Below, piece by piece: positions 55,924 through 64,000 of a stretch of DNA of 64,000 nt. A model generated the notes under the pieces. That model had not been told where the DNA came from, searched no databases, and saw nothing but the letters and a program-made list of their open reading frames with translations. Position 1 is the first letter of the stretch. Each line of letters starts with the position of its first letter. Source of the stretch: Rhizobiales bacterium IMCC20636. GTDB taxonomy: Bacteria; Pseudomonadota; Alphaproteobacteria; Rhizobiales; GCA-2746425. The stretch lies in NCBI GenBank assembly GCA_016865015.1, contig CP018226.1, positions 1,829,001 through 1,893,000 on the forward strand. The letters run 5' to 3'. The position numbers and the translations under genes were made by a program.

Positions 55924-56586
55924 GACAAATCTCCTTTGTCATGATGAATCATAATTCAGCTAAAATGGGAATCCCTTCGATTAATAGGTCCTGACCCTAG
56001 TGTATGTCGTAAGGTGGCTGCCCCAACGCCTTCAGTTTGGAAAATCATGAACGACCATCCTGGATATGCTGATGTGGCCAGCAATATCTCGAAAGTTGAA
56101 GTGATCTCGGGTAACGGCTTGGGGATGCAGCGTCGATGCTTTGGCCCCAAGGGCGAGAACTGGACAGAGACTTGTGATGTTTTTGAAGAAGGAAAATCCT
56201 TTGGTTTCAAAATTCACACGGAGGCACCGGACTATCCGTATCCAATTGCAGATCTTCAGGGGCGATGGTCTGTATCTCCGCATGGAAATGGCTCCGAGTT
56301 CGCAATTGACATAACCGCCAAACCAAAAGGCAACTTCATATCCCGCATGCTGTTCTCTGTGGTTGCCAAACGTCAGTTTAGGATGGTGCTGATTGACCTC
56401 GCTGATGCATGGGCTTTTAAAATGGAGAACATGACGAATCCGAGAACCGGCTTGCCAGCAGGAAGAAGAACGCAAGGCGTCTGAAATTGTTCTAGGTGTT
56501 CAGTCCCGGACCGAGGCTGGTTACACGGAATCGTTTGATGCTCCGGAAAAACCAACAATTTCAAATGGCATTCTCTTGCATATCCG

Positions 56587-57672
56587 TCAGTCCTGAAGCA
56601 CTGCCATGCTGTCGGTGTCCCAGCCGACCCAGACAGGGTCTGATCCGATGGACTGACCGGTTTCAGCATCGACAAAAGCCCGCAAGATTGCACCTTGTGC
56701 CTCTTCCACTGTGAGATCTACCGCGAGGCGGCTTCCGAGGAATGTCTTGGCGACGACGGTGCCGCGGACGGCATTTTCAGAGGTGGGTCGATCCGGGTAA
56801 AAACCCAGTTTTTCCAGACGGACCGAAGCTGTAATGGCCTCTCCAACATTTGGAACATGGCCTGGCGCGCGGCCGCTCAGGGTCTGACCAAACCAATCCA
56901 TCATGATCTTATCGCCATCTCTGCCGCGCATCTCGCCCGCCAATAAATTGGTTTCGCCAATAAACTCGGCAACAAACCGGGTGGAGGGATGGAAATACAG
57001 CTCTTCCGGTGTGCCGTCTTGCTCCACCCGACCATTGTTCATCACAACGATCCGGTCGGACATGGTCAGCGCCTCTTCCTGATCGTGCGTTACGAAGACG
57101 AAGGTTTTGTTCGTGCGCTGCTGGATTGATTTGAGTTCCATCTGGACTTGCCCACGCAGCTTCGCGTCAAGCGCACCCAAAGGCTCATCCAGCAGCAACA
57201 GCGCTGGATCCGGTGCCAGCGCACGGGCGAGGGCCACCCTTTGTCGTTGCCCACCCGAGAGCTGGCCAGGATACCGATCGCCATAGGCATCGAGTTCGAG
57301 AAACGCCATGATTTCGTCCTGGCGACGCTCTATGGCTTGGCGGTCCATGCCCATCAGTTCAAGTCCGAAGGAAATGTTCTGCCGGACCGTCATATGCGGG
57401 AACAGTGCGTAGTCCTGAAACACCATATTGACATGGCGTTTTTCCGGTGGCTGCAAGGTGACATCCTCGCCATCCAGAATGATGCGCCCTGATGATGGGC
57501 GTTCAAACCCGCCCAGTATTCTCAACGTCGTGGACTTGCCGCAGCCAGACGGACCAAGAAAGGTCACGAATTCACCGCGTGCTATGTCCAGAGTCAGATT
57601 GTCCAGCGCTACAGTGTTACCGAAGTGTTTTGAAACGCCTTCGATGCGAACCAGTGCAGGTGAGCCTGTCAT
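56587..57672 (-). CDS. ABC transporter ATP-binding protein, PotA type
   Basis: A 361-aa ATPase: Walker A GPSGCGKS near residue 40, VFQDYALFPHMTV, signature LSGGQRQRVALARALA, Walker B LLLLDEPLGALDAKLR, and a C-terminal TOBE_2 domain. The class covers spermidine/putrescine, iron, and opine-type importers. It is the last gene of a long minus-strand operon and overlaps the upstream permease gene by ATGA. Confidence 0.94.
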   Translation of the reverse strand: MTGSPALVRIEGVSKHFGNTVALDNLTLDIARGEFVTFLGPSGCGKSTTLRILGGFERPSSGRIILDGEDVTLQPPEKRHVNMVFQDYALFPHMTVRQNISFGLELMGMDRQAIERRQDEIMAFLELDAYGDRYPGQLSGGQRQRVALARALAPDPALLLLDEPLGALDAKLRGQVQMELKSIQQRTNKTFVFVTHDQEEALTMSDRIVVMNNGRVEQDGTPEELYFHPSTRFVAEFIGETNLLAGEMRGRDGDKIMMDWFGQTLSGRAPGHVPNVGEAITASVRLEKLGFYPDRPTSENAVRGTVVAKTFLGSRLAVDLTVEEAQGAILRAFVDAETGQSIGSDPVWVGWDTDSMAVLQD

Positions 57673-58460
57673 GTATTGGTTTCCTTTTTCATACGGCGCG
57701 TAAATCTTTCAGCCCAAATGCCCAATCCGGCTGTCAGGACCAGTGCGACGGTCGCAATTGCGTTAATTTCTGGCGACATGCCCGATCTCAGTTTGGCAAA
57801 GATCAGGACAGGCAAGGTTGGTTCGTAACCTCCAAGGAAGAACGAGCGGACAAAATCGTCAAAGCTGAGAAGAAGACAAAAGATGCTGGCTCCCAGAATG
57901 GCTGGAACCAGATAGGGCAGGGTGATGCGCAAGAACGCGATGATCGGATCGGCACCCAGATCGCGCGCGGCCTCGATCTGGCTCTTTGGCAATGTCGATA
58001 GCCGCGCCATGACGACGAGGGCCACAAACGGAACATTGTGCACAGCATGGGACCAGATAATGGCTCCCATGCCGGGTTCTACGCCAAGCCAGCGCGCATA
58101 GATTCGAAATGCGATGGCGGAAATAATCCCCGGAATCAGAGCAGGCAGTATGGTCAGCCCGAAAATGGCGGTGCGCCCGAGAAATTTGCGACCTTCAAGC
58201 AGAACGGCAATCCAGGTGCCCACTGCAACGGAAATCAACGTTGACAGCACTGCGATGACCAGGGAGTAGCCCAAAGTCGAAAGCACTTCGCCATCAGAAA
58301 ATACGCCTGTGTACCAGTCCAGTGTCCAGGACCGGATCGGGAAGCCGATGAATTTGCTGTCCTTGAACCCCATCAGGATCATCAGAAGCAACGGCACAAA
58401 CACATACAGGACAAATGCCCAATAGGTGCACCCGATCAGAATTCGGTTGCCACGATTCAT
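57669..58460 (-). CDS. ABC transporter permease, PotC type
   Basis: A 263-aa permease with six predicted segments and the EAA loop IEAARDLGADPIIAFLRITLPYLVP. It fits the PotC/PhnV class. It overlaps the ATPase gene and the other permease gene by four bases each. Confidence 0.93.
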   Translation of the reverse strand: MNRGNRILIGCTYWAFVLYVFVPLLLMILMGFKDSKFIGFPIRSWTLDWYTGVFSDGEVLSTLGYSLVIAVLSTLISVAVGTWIAVLLEGRKFLGRTAIFGLTILPALIPGIISAIAFRIYARWLGVEPGMGAIIWSHAVHNVPFVALVVMARLSTLPKSQIEAARDLGADPIIAFLRITLPYLVPAILGASIFCLLLSFDDFVRSFFLGGYEPTLPVLIFAKLRSGMSPEINAIATVALVLTAGLGIWAERFTRRMKKETNT

Positions 58461-59443
58461 TTTGTGTCTCCCTTACGCAATGACTGCATCAGTTTTTGGA
58501 AAACGCCTGTCAGAACCATTGCCGTGAGGAACATGATGGTCGCAAAGGCGGCACCTGTCGGCCATTCGTCTCCGGCGGTATGGAAGAAGCCTGCGATGGT
58601 TTCGGAGAACACCGTGGTCGATGGGCCTCCAAGCAAGACAGGTGTGGCGTAAAAGCCGGTCGAGATGAGGAAGACCAGCGTGCACCCGGAAGAAATCCCT
58701 TCGAGGGTCAAAGGTAGGGTGACACGCCGAAACCGGGTCCAGGCGCCTGCTCCAAGATCGGCCGCCGCTTCATGATAGCTTTTGGGAAGTTTTTCCAGCG
58801 CAGAATAGAGCGGCAGAAGCATATAAAGTGCCGTGAGATAAACGATACCAATGCCCATGGAAAAGCTTGTGTACATGAACGGGATCGGTTCATCGATCCA
58901 GCCGAGCCATTTCAATGCCTGGTTCACTGCACCTGTGTTGCCCAGAAGGATCATGATTGCATAGGTGCGCACGATTTCGCCGACCCAGAACGGGATCAGC
59001 AACAACAGCAGCATCAACATCTGGTTCTTGCGGCTGACATGGCGTGCCAGAAAATAGGCGACCGGGTAGGTCAGGATCAAAGTGCAGAAGGTCAGAACAC
59101 CTGCAAAGGTCAGGGTTCGGAAAAAGGGTTGCCAAAAAATGCGCTCCCCGAAGAAGCGCGTGTAATTATCAAGGGTGAAGTGCTGCTCAACGCCCACGGC
59201 GACCGGATAGGCATCGGTCAGACTGACGCGCAGCATCTGCAGCATGGGACCCAAATGCTGGGTCAGAACCCACAGAAGCGGAAAAGCTGCAAGGATCAAA
59301 AACTGGCGGCGTGGTGACGCTGTTGCCAGTCGAACGAGTGAGCGGTACGGCGTCCAACTCGCCAGACGACCCCAAAAGGTGCGGTCTGCCTTGCCCCGTG
59401 CGACAGCAACGCGGTTTGCGCTCGCAGTTGCGTCATTTCTCAT
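58457..59443 (-). CDS. ABC transporter permease, PotB type
   Basis: A 328-aa permease with six predicted segments and the EAA loop YHEAAADLGAGAWTRFRRVTLPLTLEG. A 45-residue N-terminal extension precedes the first segment, longer than usual for PotB. It is preceded by an 84-base gap with a strong hairpin. Confidence 0.93.
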   Translation of the reverse strand: MRNDATASANRVAVARGKADRTFWGRLASWTPYRSLVRLATASPRRQFLILAAFPLLWVLTQHLGPMLQMLRVSLTDAYPVAVGVEQHFTLDNYTRFFGERIFWQPFFRTLTFAGVLTFCTLILTYPVAYFLARHVSRKNQMLMLLLLLIPFWVGEIVRTYAIMILLGNTGAVNQALKWLGWIDEPIPFMYTSFSMGIGIVYLTALYMLLPLYSALEKLPKSYHEAAADLGAGAWTRFRRVTLPLTLEGISSGCTLVFLISTGFYATPVLLGGPSTTVFSETIAGFFHTAGDEWPTGAAFATIMFLTAMVLTGVFQKLMQSLRKGDTK

Positions 59444-59484
59444 TCGGGAATTCCTCGTGTCAATCTATCGGGGGTATGGGAGCA

Positions 59485-59512
59485 CCTTGTCCGCCAGAAG
59501 TGGCGGACAAGG
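59485..59512 (-). other. Intercistronic hairpin between binding-protein and permease genes
   Basis: CCTTGTCCGCCA (59485-59496) and its exact complement (59501-59512) form a 12-bp stem with a four-base loop. No T tract follows in the transcript direction (minus). It probably stabilises the binding-protein message and reduces permease expression, as in many ABC operons; this is inferred. Confidence 0.65.
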
Positions 59513-59527
59513 ATATTTTGTTACGGA

Positions 59528-60634
59528 TTATGCAGCTTTGATTGCTTCCACAGCCGGATCAAGAAGTCCGTATTTCATCTCATTCGCTTCGGCGCGGAAG
59601 AACTGCAGATTGGACAATTCTTCATCCGTGAACGACGTCGATTTCTTCTCAAGATCGGACAGATATTCTGTCGCGCCCTTATAGGTTGAGATAAAGCCTG
59701 AAGCTTTCGTCATGGAAGCGCCAATTTCAGGCGAGGCCAGGATCGCATCCAGGAAGGTGTAGGCGTTGTCCGCATTAGGTGCATTGTTGGCGATGTTGTA
59801 AGTGTAAACAAAGCCATATGAGCCTTCGCGAGGTATGGTCATCGCAAGCGGGAAGCCATCATTGATCAGTGCTGCGGCAGGACCGTTCCAGCTGTGACCC
59901 AGTGCAATGTCCTGGTTGACGAACATTTGCTGAATCTCAGCACCGCCATCATAATATTTGCGGACGTAAGGTTTCTTTTCGATCAGGAACTGCTTGGCTT
60001 CTTCAACAATCGCAGCCGCTTTTTCCGGGTCATCCATATAGGCGACCATGTTGCCGTCATAGCCGAGCTTCAGCATGATGATCGACATCATATCCTGGAT
60101 GATATAGGCGGTTTTCTGCTTGTACTTTTCCGAGAAAAGCACATCCCAGCTCTTGGCTTCTTCTGCATCGACAAGATCGGTGTTGTAAGCCAGAACTTCC
60201 ATTCCCGACAGGATTGGAGCGCCCCATTTATTTCCGTTGATGGTGGACCAGTCGCTTTCAGAGAATGTCGGGTTGATGTTGCCCCAATTGCTCAGACGAT
60301 CAGTGTCCAGTGGTGCAAGAAGTTTGTTGTCGATGAACTGCAAGAAGCGGTGACCGGCGACGGTCATGATGTCCACAGTCGGGTTTGGCGCTTCTGCAGC
60401 GAGCAAGTTGAACTGTTTGCCCTGATCATCGACCAGACGCACATTCACCTTGATGCCGGTTTCGCTTTCGAACTGTTCCTTGAACGCGGTCGGCACGAAG
60501 TCATTATAAGTCCAGATGTTCACTTCACCGCCCGCAGCATAAGAGCGGCGCAGATAGGCCGGGCTGGCCAGAGCGGCGCCGGTTACGGCTGCGGTGCTCA
60601 AGAAGCGACGGCGGTTGAGGATTAGTTTTGTCAT
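59528..60634 (-). CDS. ABC transporter substrate-binding protein, PotD/PotF type, Tat-exported
   Basis: A 368-aa periplasmic binding protein. The N-terminus has a twin-arginine signal (NRRRFLSTAAVTGAALA), cleaved near residue 33 (RRSYA). The mature part begins GGEVNIWTYNDFVPTAF and contains KWGAPILSGMEVLAYNTDLV and DIALGHSWNGPAAAL, typical of polyamine-class binding proteins. Whether it binds polyamines, opines or another amine is not decided by sequence. The neighbouring dehydrogenase favours an opine-like compound. Confidence 0.92.
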   Translation of the reverse strand: MTKLILNRRRFLSTAAVTGAALASPAYLRRSYAAGGEVNIWTYNDFVPTAFKEQFESETGIKVNVRLVDDQGKQFNLLAAEAPNPTVDIMTVAGHRFLQFIDNKLLAPLDTDRLSNWGNINPTFSESDWSTINGNKWGAPILSGMEVLAYNTDLVDAEEAKSWDVLFSEKYKQKTAYIIQDMMSIIMLKLGYDGNMVAYMDDPEKAAAIVEEAKQFLIEKKPYVRKYYDGGAEIQQMFVNQDIALGHSWNGPAAALINDGFPLAMTIPREGSYGFVYTYNIANNAPNADNAYTFLDAILASPEIGASMTKASGFISTYKGATEYLSDLEKKSTSFTDEELSNLQFFRAEANEMKYGLLDPAVEAIKAA

Positions 60635-60676
60635 ATCGGATGTCTCCCAGTTGATTCAGATTGAGTTCCGTATCTT

Positions 60677-61792
60677 TCAGTCGTGAGACACCGGTTCAGG
60701 TGTCACTTGCAACAAGCCGGTACGGGCTGCCTGTTGCAGGTCGTTCAGGCCGAAGCGGTTCAGCTCCAGCGCATTCAAAATTTTGTTTTCCTGGCTGAAG
60801 TCGCGGCCATACATGGCAGAAAATATGTTGATTCCTGCCTCGTGCAATGTGGCGGGCTGCCCCACCAGTCTTCCCAGAACTGCTGTTAACTGCAGTCCGT
60901 AAGGCACGTCTTCCGTCACGTAGCGGCTGTCGGCTGTGGCAGGTCCAGTGCCACCATTGCCTTGGGCGTGCATTGCCTGATTCATGTCTGAAATTGATGC
61001 GACAGGCACATGAAAACTGAGATGAAAATGCTCGAAAATCGTTCGAACTTTCAAGTCCAGTGCCTCGGCGATCGCCAGCCGCTCCAAATCCAGTTGTTCG
61101 AGCAGCCGACCGATTGTGGGTGTTACGTTCTGGCCCTGGCTCCAGGCCTCACCGCGCTCCATTCTGGTGATGTTGCCCAAGGCAATGCCCAAGTGGTTTT
61201 GCGGATTCAGATTGGACAGCGAAATCGCCAGCAGACCGTCGCGTTGCTGAAAGCAATCGCCGAAGAGGTTCTGGCAATATGCCAGACCATTCACGTCTGC
61301 GGCCGTGTCCTGAACAGTACAAAGATCAACCAGGCTGCGCACAGTGTTGACCTTGACGGCTGTGCCGCTTTGCTTTCTTCCGGTGACGGCCGTGGTGCCC
61401 CAGGCCGTGATGGGCGCACGGATATTGCGGGCTGCCAAAGCCTGCGTGAGGTAAACCGCACCCAGAGACGCGTGTGATGAAATAATGATGTGTTGTCCAT
61501 TGCGCACATGTGGGACCAACGCGTCCATGACCGCTTTATGGCCGTAAGCTGGAAGCGCAATGAACAATGCGTCGTTTTCCTCGGCCAGTTGTTTTGCGGA
61601 TTGCGCAATGGGGACCATGAATTCTGTTTCGATTGCGCCATCAGCGCACAGCGGCGCTGTCTCCAGTTCCGCAGTGCCTGCCCCTGACGGAGACCAGAGC
61701 ATCGGAACATGTCCTTGCTGGTGCAAAAGCGCAGCGGTGCCAAATGCTATGGACCCGGCACCTGCTATGCCTATACGCTTGCTGTCGCTCAT
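60677..61792 (-). CDS. NAD/NADP octopine/nopaline dehydrogenase family protein
   Basis: A 371-aa dehydrogenase. The N-terminal Rossmann motif is IGIAGAGSIAFGTAALLH, and the C-terminal opine-dehydrogenase domain contains NLNPQNHLGIALGN and the FHLSFHVPVAS segment with conserved His. The family interconverts N-(carboxyalkyl)amino acids with amino acids and oxoacids. The family is assigned from the fold; the substrate is unknown. It is coupled to the upstream AhpD-like gene by ATGA and lies 42 bases before the binding-protein gene. Confidence 0.88.
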   Translation of the reverse strand: MSDSKRIGIAGAGSIAFGTAALLHQQGHVPMLWSPSGAGTAELETAPLCADGAIETEFMVPIAQSAKQLAEENDALFIALPAYGHKAVMDALVPHVRNGQHIIISSHASLGAVYLTQALAARNIRAPITAWGTTAVTGRKQSGTAVKVNTVRSLVDLCTVQDTAADVNGLAYCQNLFGDCFQQRDGLLAISLSNLNPQNHLGIALGNITRMERGEAWSQGQNVTPTIGRLLEQLDLERLAIAEALDLKVRTIFEHFHLSFHVPVASISDMNQAMHAQGNGGTGPATADSRYVTEDVPYGLQLTAVLGRLVGQPATLHEAGINIFSAMYGRDFSQENKILNALELNRFGLNDLQQAARTGLLQVTPEPVSHD

Positions 61793-62376
61793 GAGGTGCC
61801 TTTCTGGCGCACGGGATCGCCTAGAACATGCATCAACCGGTTGGCCCAGCCAAACAGCGCGGATGACAGGATCAAATCAAGAATTTCGTCGTCTGACAGG
61901 CCCGCTTCTCGCAAGGCATCCATGTCTTCTGGTCCGGCAGTCGATGGAGCTTCTGCGGATTTTCTAGAAAAGTCAAAAATCGCACGATCTCTGGGGCTCA
62001 ATTCGGCCTTTTCACCATTGGCAAAAAGCCGGTCGGTTATGGTCGTATCCTTCTTCAGCTTTGCGTGCCGGTCTGCATGCACTGCCGCGCAATAGATGCA
62101 GCGGTTTACCAGCGATGCACCCAATGCGCCCAGCTCGCGCTCGGGGCGTGACATCCCACCGGGATCATACATGATGGCGTTGAACAAAGGCGTTCTGACG
62201 GTCAGGCTTTCAACGTCATGTGCCAATGTCAGCACATATTCTGAAACCTTCGTGTTGGATGGCGTTACCTGAAGTGCATGCAGTTGTTCGGGCGTGGCTT
62301 CATCGAGCTTGACCGGCTCAACGCGCGGCTGCCAATGCGGCACATTGCGGGTAAATTTATGTATGATCTGGTTCAT
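61789..62376 (-). CDS. AhpD-like alkylhydroperoxidase-domain protein
   Basis: A 195-aa AhpD/CMD-fold protein with the redox motif CIYCAAVHADRH (CxxC plus His, near residues 93-104), as in peroxidase-related proteins. SRPERELGALGASLVN precedes it. It overlaps the CMD gene and the dehydrogenase gene by four bases. It resembles the peroxidase-related protein often paired with a CMD partner in flavin-monooxygenase clusters. Confidence 0.85.
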   Translation of the reverse strand: MNQIIHKFTRNVPHWQPRVEPVKLDEATPEQLHALQVTPSNTKVSEYVLTLAHDVESLTVRTPLFNAIMYDPGGMSRPERELGALGASLVNRCIYCAAVHADRHAKLKKDTTITDRLFANGEKAELSPRDRAIFDFSRKSAEAPSTAGPEDMDALREAGLSDDEILDLILSSALFGWANRLMHVLGDPVRQKGTS

Positions 62377-62855
62377 CCAGCACTTCCTTGCATAAGTCTC
62401 AGTCCTGCAATCACCCGAACCTGGTAGGCGATGAAAGCGACCAGTTCGCAAAGACGCACAATATCCGGATCGGACACCCCGGCAGCCTGTAAATGGACCA
62501 CGTCACCGGCTTCAATCTCGCGGGTTCGATTTGCAACCTTGTCGACGAACGCTACCACTGATTCCAATTGATAGGCCTTTCCCGTCTCGTTGGGATCCGC
62601 CAATTCGGACTTGTCACCCGCACTCGAAAGATAGTGCGCAGCCAGTGTGTCATCTGCAGCCAGTTGGGCCACACGTGCCGCTAGGGCAGCACGTAAATCG
62701 TGTCCGAATGCTCCAAAATCCTTCGGTCGCAATACAGCGTCTTCGGCGTCCTGAGACATTTGAATGATATTTTCGCGGCGCTTCGCAGCTTCCGCAACAT
62801 TGCCACCAGGAGGAAGGCCGGCCTTGCTTATTATGGTCGTCTCAGTGAGATTCAT
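62373..62855 (-). CDS. CMD-domain protein without CxxC, partner of the AhpD-like protein
   Basis: A 160-aa helical protein related to the carboxymuconolactone decarboxylase/AhpD fold. DLRAALAARVAQLAADDTLAAHY and DPDIVRLCELVAFIAYQVRVIAGLRLM are visible, but it has only one cysteine and no CxxC, so it is probably a structural or substrate-binding partner of the next gene product. ATG 62855 overlaps the monooxygenase stop by ATGA. Confidence 0.8.
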   Translation of the reverse strand: MNLTETTIISKAGLPPGGNVAEAAKRRENIIQMSQDAEDAVLRPKDFGAFGHDLRAALAARVAQLAADDTLAAHYLSSAGDKSELADPNETGKAYQLESVVAFVDKVANRTREIEAGDVVHLQAAGVSDPDIVRLCELVAFIAYQVRVIAGLRLMQGSAG

Positions 62856-64000
62856 GCGTTCTGGCCTTCTCTGGTCCGTGTGGTTGTCTCCAAATCGGTT
62901 GCTTCCCATTCATCGCCCAACAATTCAGGGGAGGCATAGTCCTGCATGCCCTGCCAATGAGTCTGCACGTCCTCAGCGTAGAGCTTGGCGGCAATGGACC
63001 GTGACAACCATGCCGCGCCATTGCTGATCCCGGGGATGTCACCGCTGATCTTGCCCAGACTTGCTGATGCGCCGTAGTTGAAGCAATAAACATTGTTCAG
63101 CCAGGGGGCCGTTCCGGGCTGCTTCTCCTGGAAGGTGAAATCGGTGTTGAGATAGGGGAAGCGCCCCAGATCATCGGATTCTTCGCCCTCTGGCGGCGTA
63201 TAGACATCTTTCCACAGCAGGATTTCGCCTGCGACATCGCCGAACTCGGTCCGCGCCATGGGGTCGATGACAAAGCCTGTGCCAAGGATCACAAAGTCAG
63301 CCTCATAAGACGTGCCATCCGCAAAATGGATGATGGCAGCATCACCGGACTTCTCGATGCGTGTCGTTGCCTTTCCGAAATGAAAATAGGCATTCGAATG
63401 ACGGCTGACGCGCAATGTCGAACCGCGCGGTGAGGGCGTCTGTGTGGAGAAACTGTATTGCATGAAGCGCCAGCGCCACTCATCAGGCAGGTCTGCAAAA
63501 CCTGCGGTGAAGCCGTAGCTGCCAATGCCCATCATTTTATTGACCGTGGGCATTTCCTTGCGACGGATCAGGTGGCGCACTTCCGCAGCGCCATGTTCCA
63601 GGGCCTCTGCCGCATTGTCGACTGCAGACGCGCCGACACCAATGACGGCGACCCGTTTGCCCTGAAGAGCGGGGAAATCAATGTCGTCGGAACTGTGTGC
63701 CCAAAGGTGGTTCGGCAAATTTTCGATGAATTTTGGAATGTTCGGGCCGCCGGTGCCGTCACGCCCTGTCGCAAATACCAGTTTTCGGGTCAGGATTGTA
63801 CCGGTTTCTGCGCCGGAAACCGTAAGGCGCAACAGATCGCCTTCCGGTTCCACGTGGTCAACCGAGATGCCGTTCTCTACTGGAATATCAAGTGCATCGC
63901 GGTACCAGCAAAGGTAGTCCATCCACATGGGGCGTGGAATCTTGTCGAGTTCCTGCCAGGCCTGTGTACCAAATTGGGCGCGATACCAGGCCTGGAATGT
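62852..64000 (-). CDS. Flavin-containing monooxygenase (N-terminus beyond the window)
   Basis: A partial gene: the frame is open to the right edge, with 382 residues in the window. The second Rossmann motif GVGASAVDNAAEAL is visible, preceded by ATGRDGTGGPNIPKFIE and followed by ILGTGFVIDP (the ATG-type motif of FMO/BVMO-like enzymes). The first FAD-binding GxGxxG lies outside. It oxygenates a carbon, nitrogen or sulfur site of an unknown substrate using NADPH. It is upstream of and coupled to the CMD gene in the importer operon. Confidence 0.87.
   Translation of the reverse strand, partial: TFQAWYRAQFGTQAWQELDKIPRPMWMDYLCWYRDALDIPVENGISVDHVEPEGDLLRLTVSGAETGTILTRKLVFATGRDGTGGPNIPKFIENLPNHLWAHSSDDIDFPALQGKRVAVIGVGASAVDNAAEALEHGAAEVRHLIRRKEMPTVNKMMGIGSYGFTAGFADLPDEWRWRFMQYSFSTQTPSPRGSTLRVSRHSNAYFHFGKATTRIEKSGDAAIIHFADGTSYEADFVILGTGFVIDPMARTEFGDVAGEILLWKDVYTPPEGEESDDLGRFPYLNTDFTFQEKQPGTAPWLNNVYCFNYGASASLGKISGDIPGISNGAAWLSRSIAAKLYAEDVQTHWQGMQDYASPELLGDEWEATDLETTTRTREGQNA

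Larger units (their letters stand above)
55154..55996 (-). mobile_element. IS5 family (IS427-type) insertion sequence, 843 bp
   Basis: The element has imperfect terminal repeats of 16 bp: the left end begins GCTCAGGACTCATTAA at 55154 and the right end, read inward on the other strand, begins GGTCAGGACCTATTAA at 55996, matching at 13 of 16 positions. It encodes a transposase in two overlapping frames on the minus strand. Length, CTAG target and two-frame transposase are all usual for the IS427 group. It appears intact, so it may be recently inserted and active. Confidence 0.92.
55150..56000. repeat. CTAG target-site duplication flanking the insertion sequence
   Basis: CTAG occurs at 55150-55153 directly before the element and again at 55997-56000 directly after it. 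A four-base CTAG duplication is the target pattern of IS5-family transposases. Confidence 0.85.
54708..56484 (+). pseudogene. Membrane-anchored SRPBCC protein split by an insertion sequence
   Basis: The 5' part (54708-55153) encodes about 148 residues with four membrane segments. The 3' part (56001-56484) encodes a polyketide-cyclase/START-like SRPBCC domain (VAAPTPSVWKIMNDHPGYAD, then RRCFGPKGENWTETC and TEAPDYPYPIADLQGRW). The two are separated by an 843-bp element plus one CTAG copy. Joining 55153 to 56001 gives 930 bases, an uninterrupted frame of 309 residues across the site (GGALIA then SVCRKVAAP). The 5' fragment alone stops after six element-encoded codons at 55169. The pair with the divergent regulator suggests a regulated stress or lipid-like ligand-binding function. 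Confidence 0.9.

Noticed and set aside
44601-56000. The IS at 55154-55996 as the source of transposase for the MITE
   Set aside because: Only the CTAG target is shared. The terminal sequences of the two elements are different, so a different IS5-type transposase is needed.
1-64000. Prophage, integrative element or CRISPR array
   Set aside because: No integrase, phage structural gene, attachment-site pair at a tRNA, or spaced repeat series was seen. The only mobile elements are the IS and the MITE copies.

Overview
The window looks like chromosomal DNA of a marine-type alphaproteobacterium, most likely in or near the Hyphomicrobiales. The reasons are a divK-pleD pair beside rpmG (L33), a DUF3572 gene next to divK, a plsY-dprA-topA-rnr-DUF983-NUDIX block, clpS-clpA behind a phasin gene, an EipB/DUF1849 envelope protein, and a DinB with an N-terminal cysteine extension. 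These are family-level recognitions from translated sequence; no database search was run. I saw no tRNA, rRNA, CRISPR array or prophage.

Layout. 0.3-9.6 kb: phasin, clpS-clpA, a winged-helix/hydrolase fusion, azlCD, and a minus-strand block of RidA, GDPD, FemAB-like and HIT genes. 9.8-18.6 kb: eipB, then a LysR regulator with a good T-N11-A box facing a sugar ABC operon that also encodes a DUF4432 epimerase-like protein and a sulfatase without signal peptide. This suggests import of a sulfated sugar and desulfation inside the cell. 18.7-20.4 kb: a two-gene secreted unit with a YHYH protein. 20.5-34.5 kb: housekeeping genes. 34.7-44.6 kb: gatB, a three-gene glucosylglycerate-type unit (phosphorylase, phosphatase, synthase), a pcaC-H-G-B protocatechuate operon and a PfkB-type sugar kinase.

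44.6-56.5 kb is the accessory part. A 267-bp MITE-like element with perfect 26-bp ends sits against the stop codon of a membrane protein gene. Next comes a locus of exported proteases: a metacaspase-like protein, a small membrane protein, a chymotrypsin-fold serine protease with a zymogen-like N-terminus, two multi-pass membrane proteins, and a TPR-CHAT protein. This is the best candidate for an undescribed system. To its right is a decayed pair: an XRE/MmyB-like regulator stopped by one in-frame amber codon, and a divergent membrane-SRPBCC gene split by an 843-bp IS5/IS427-type element. Removing the element and one CTAG target copy restores that reading frame exactly.

56.6-64.0 kb: a tightly overlapping eight-gene operon, open at the right edge, with a PotABCD-like ABC importer, an octopine/nopaline-dehydrogenase-family enzyme, two AhpD/CMD-fold proteins and a flavin monooxygenase. 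It reads as uptake and oxidation of an unknown amine or opine-like compound.
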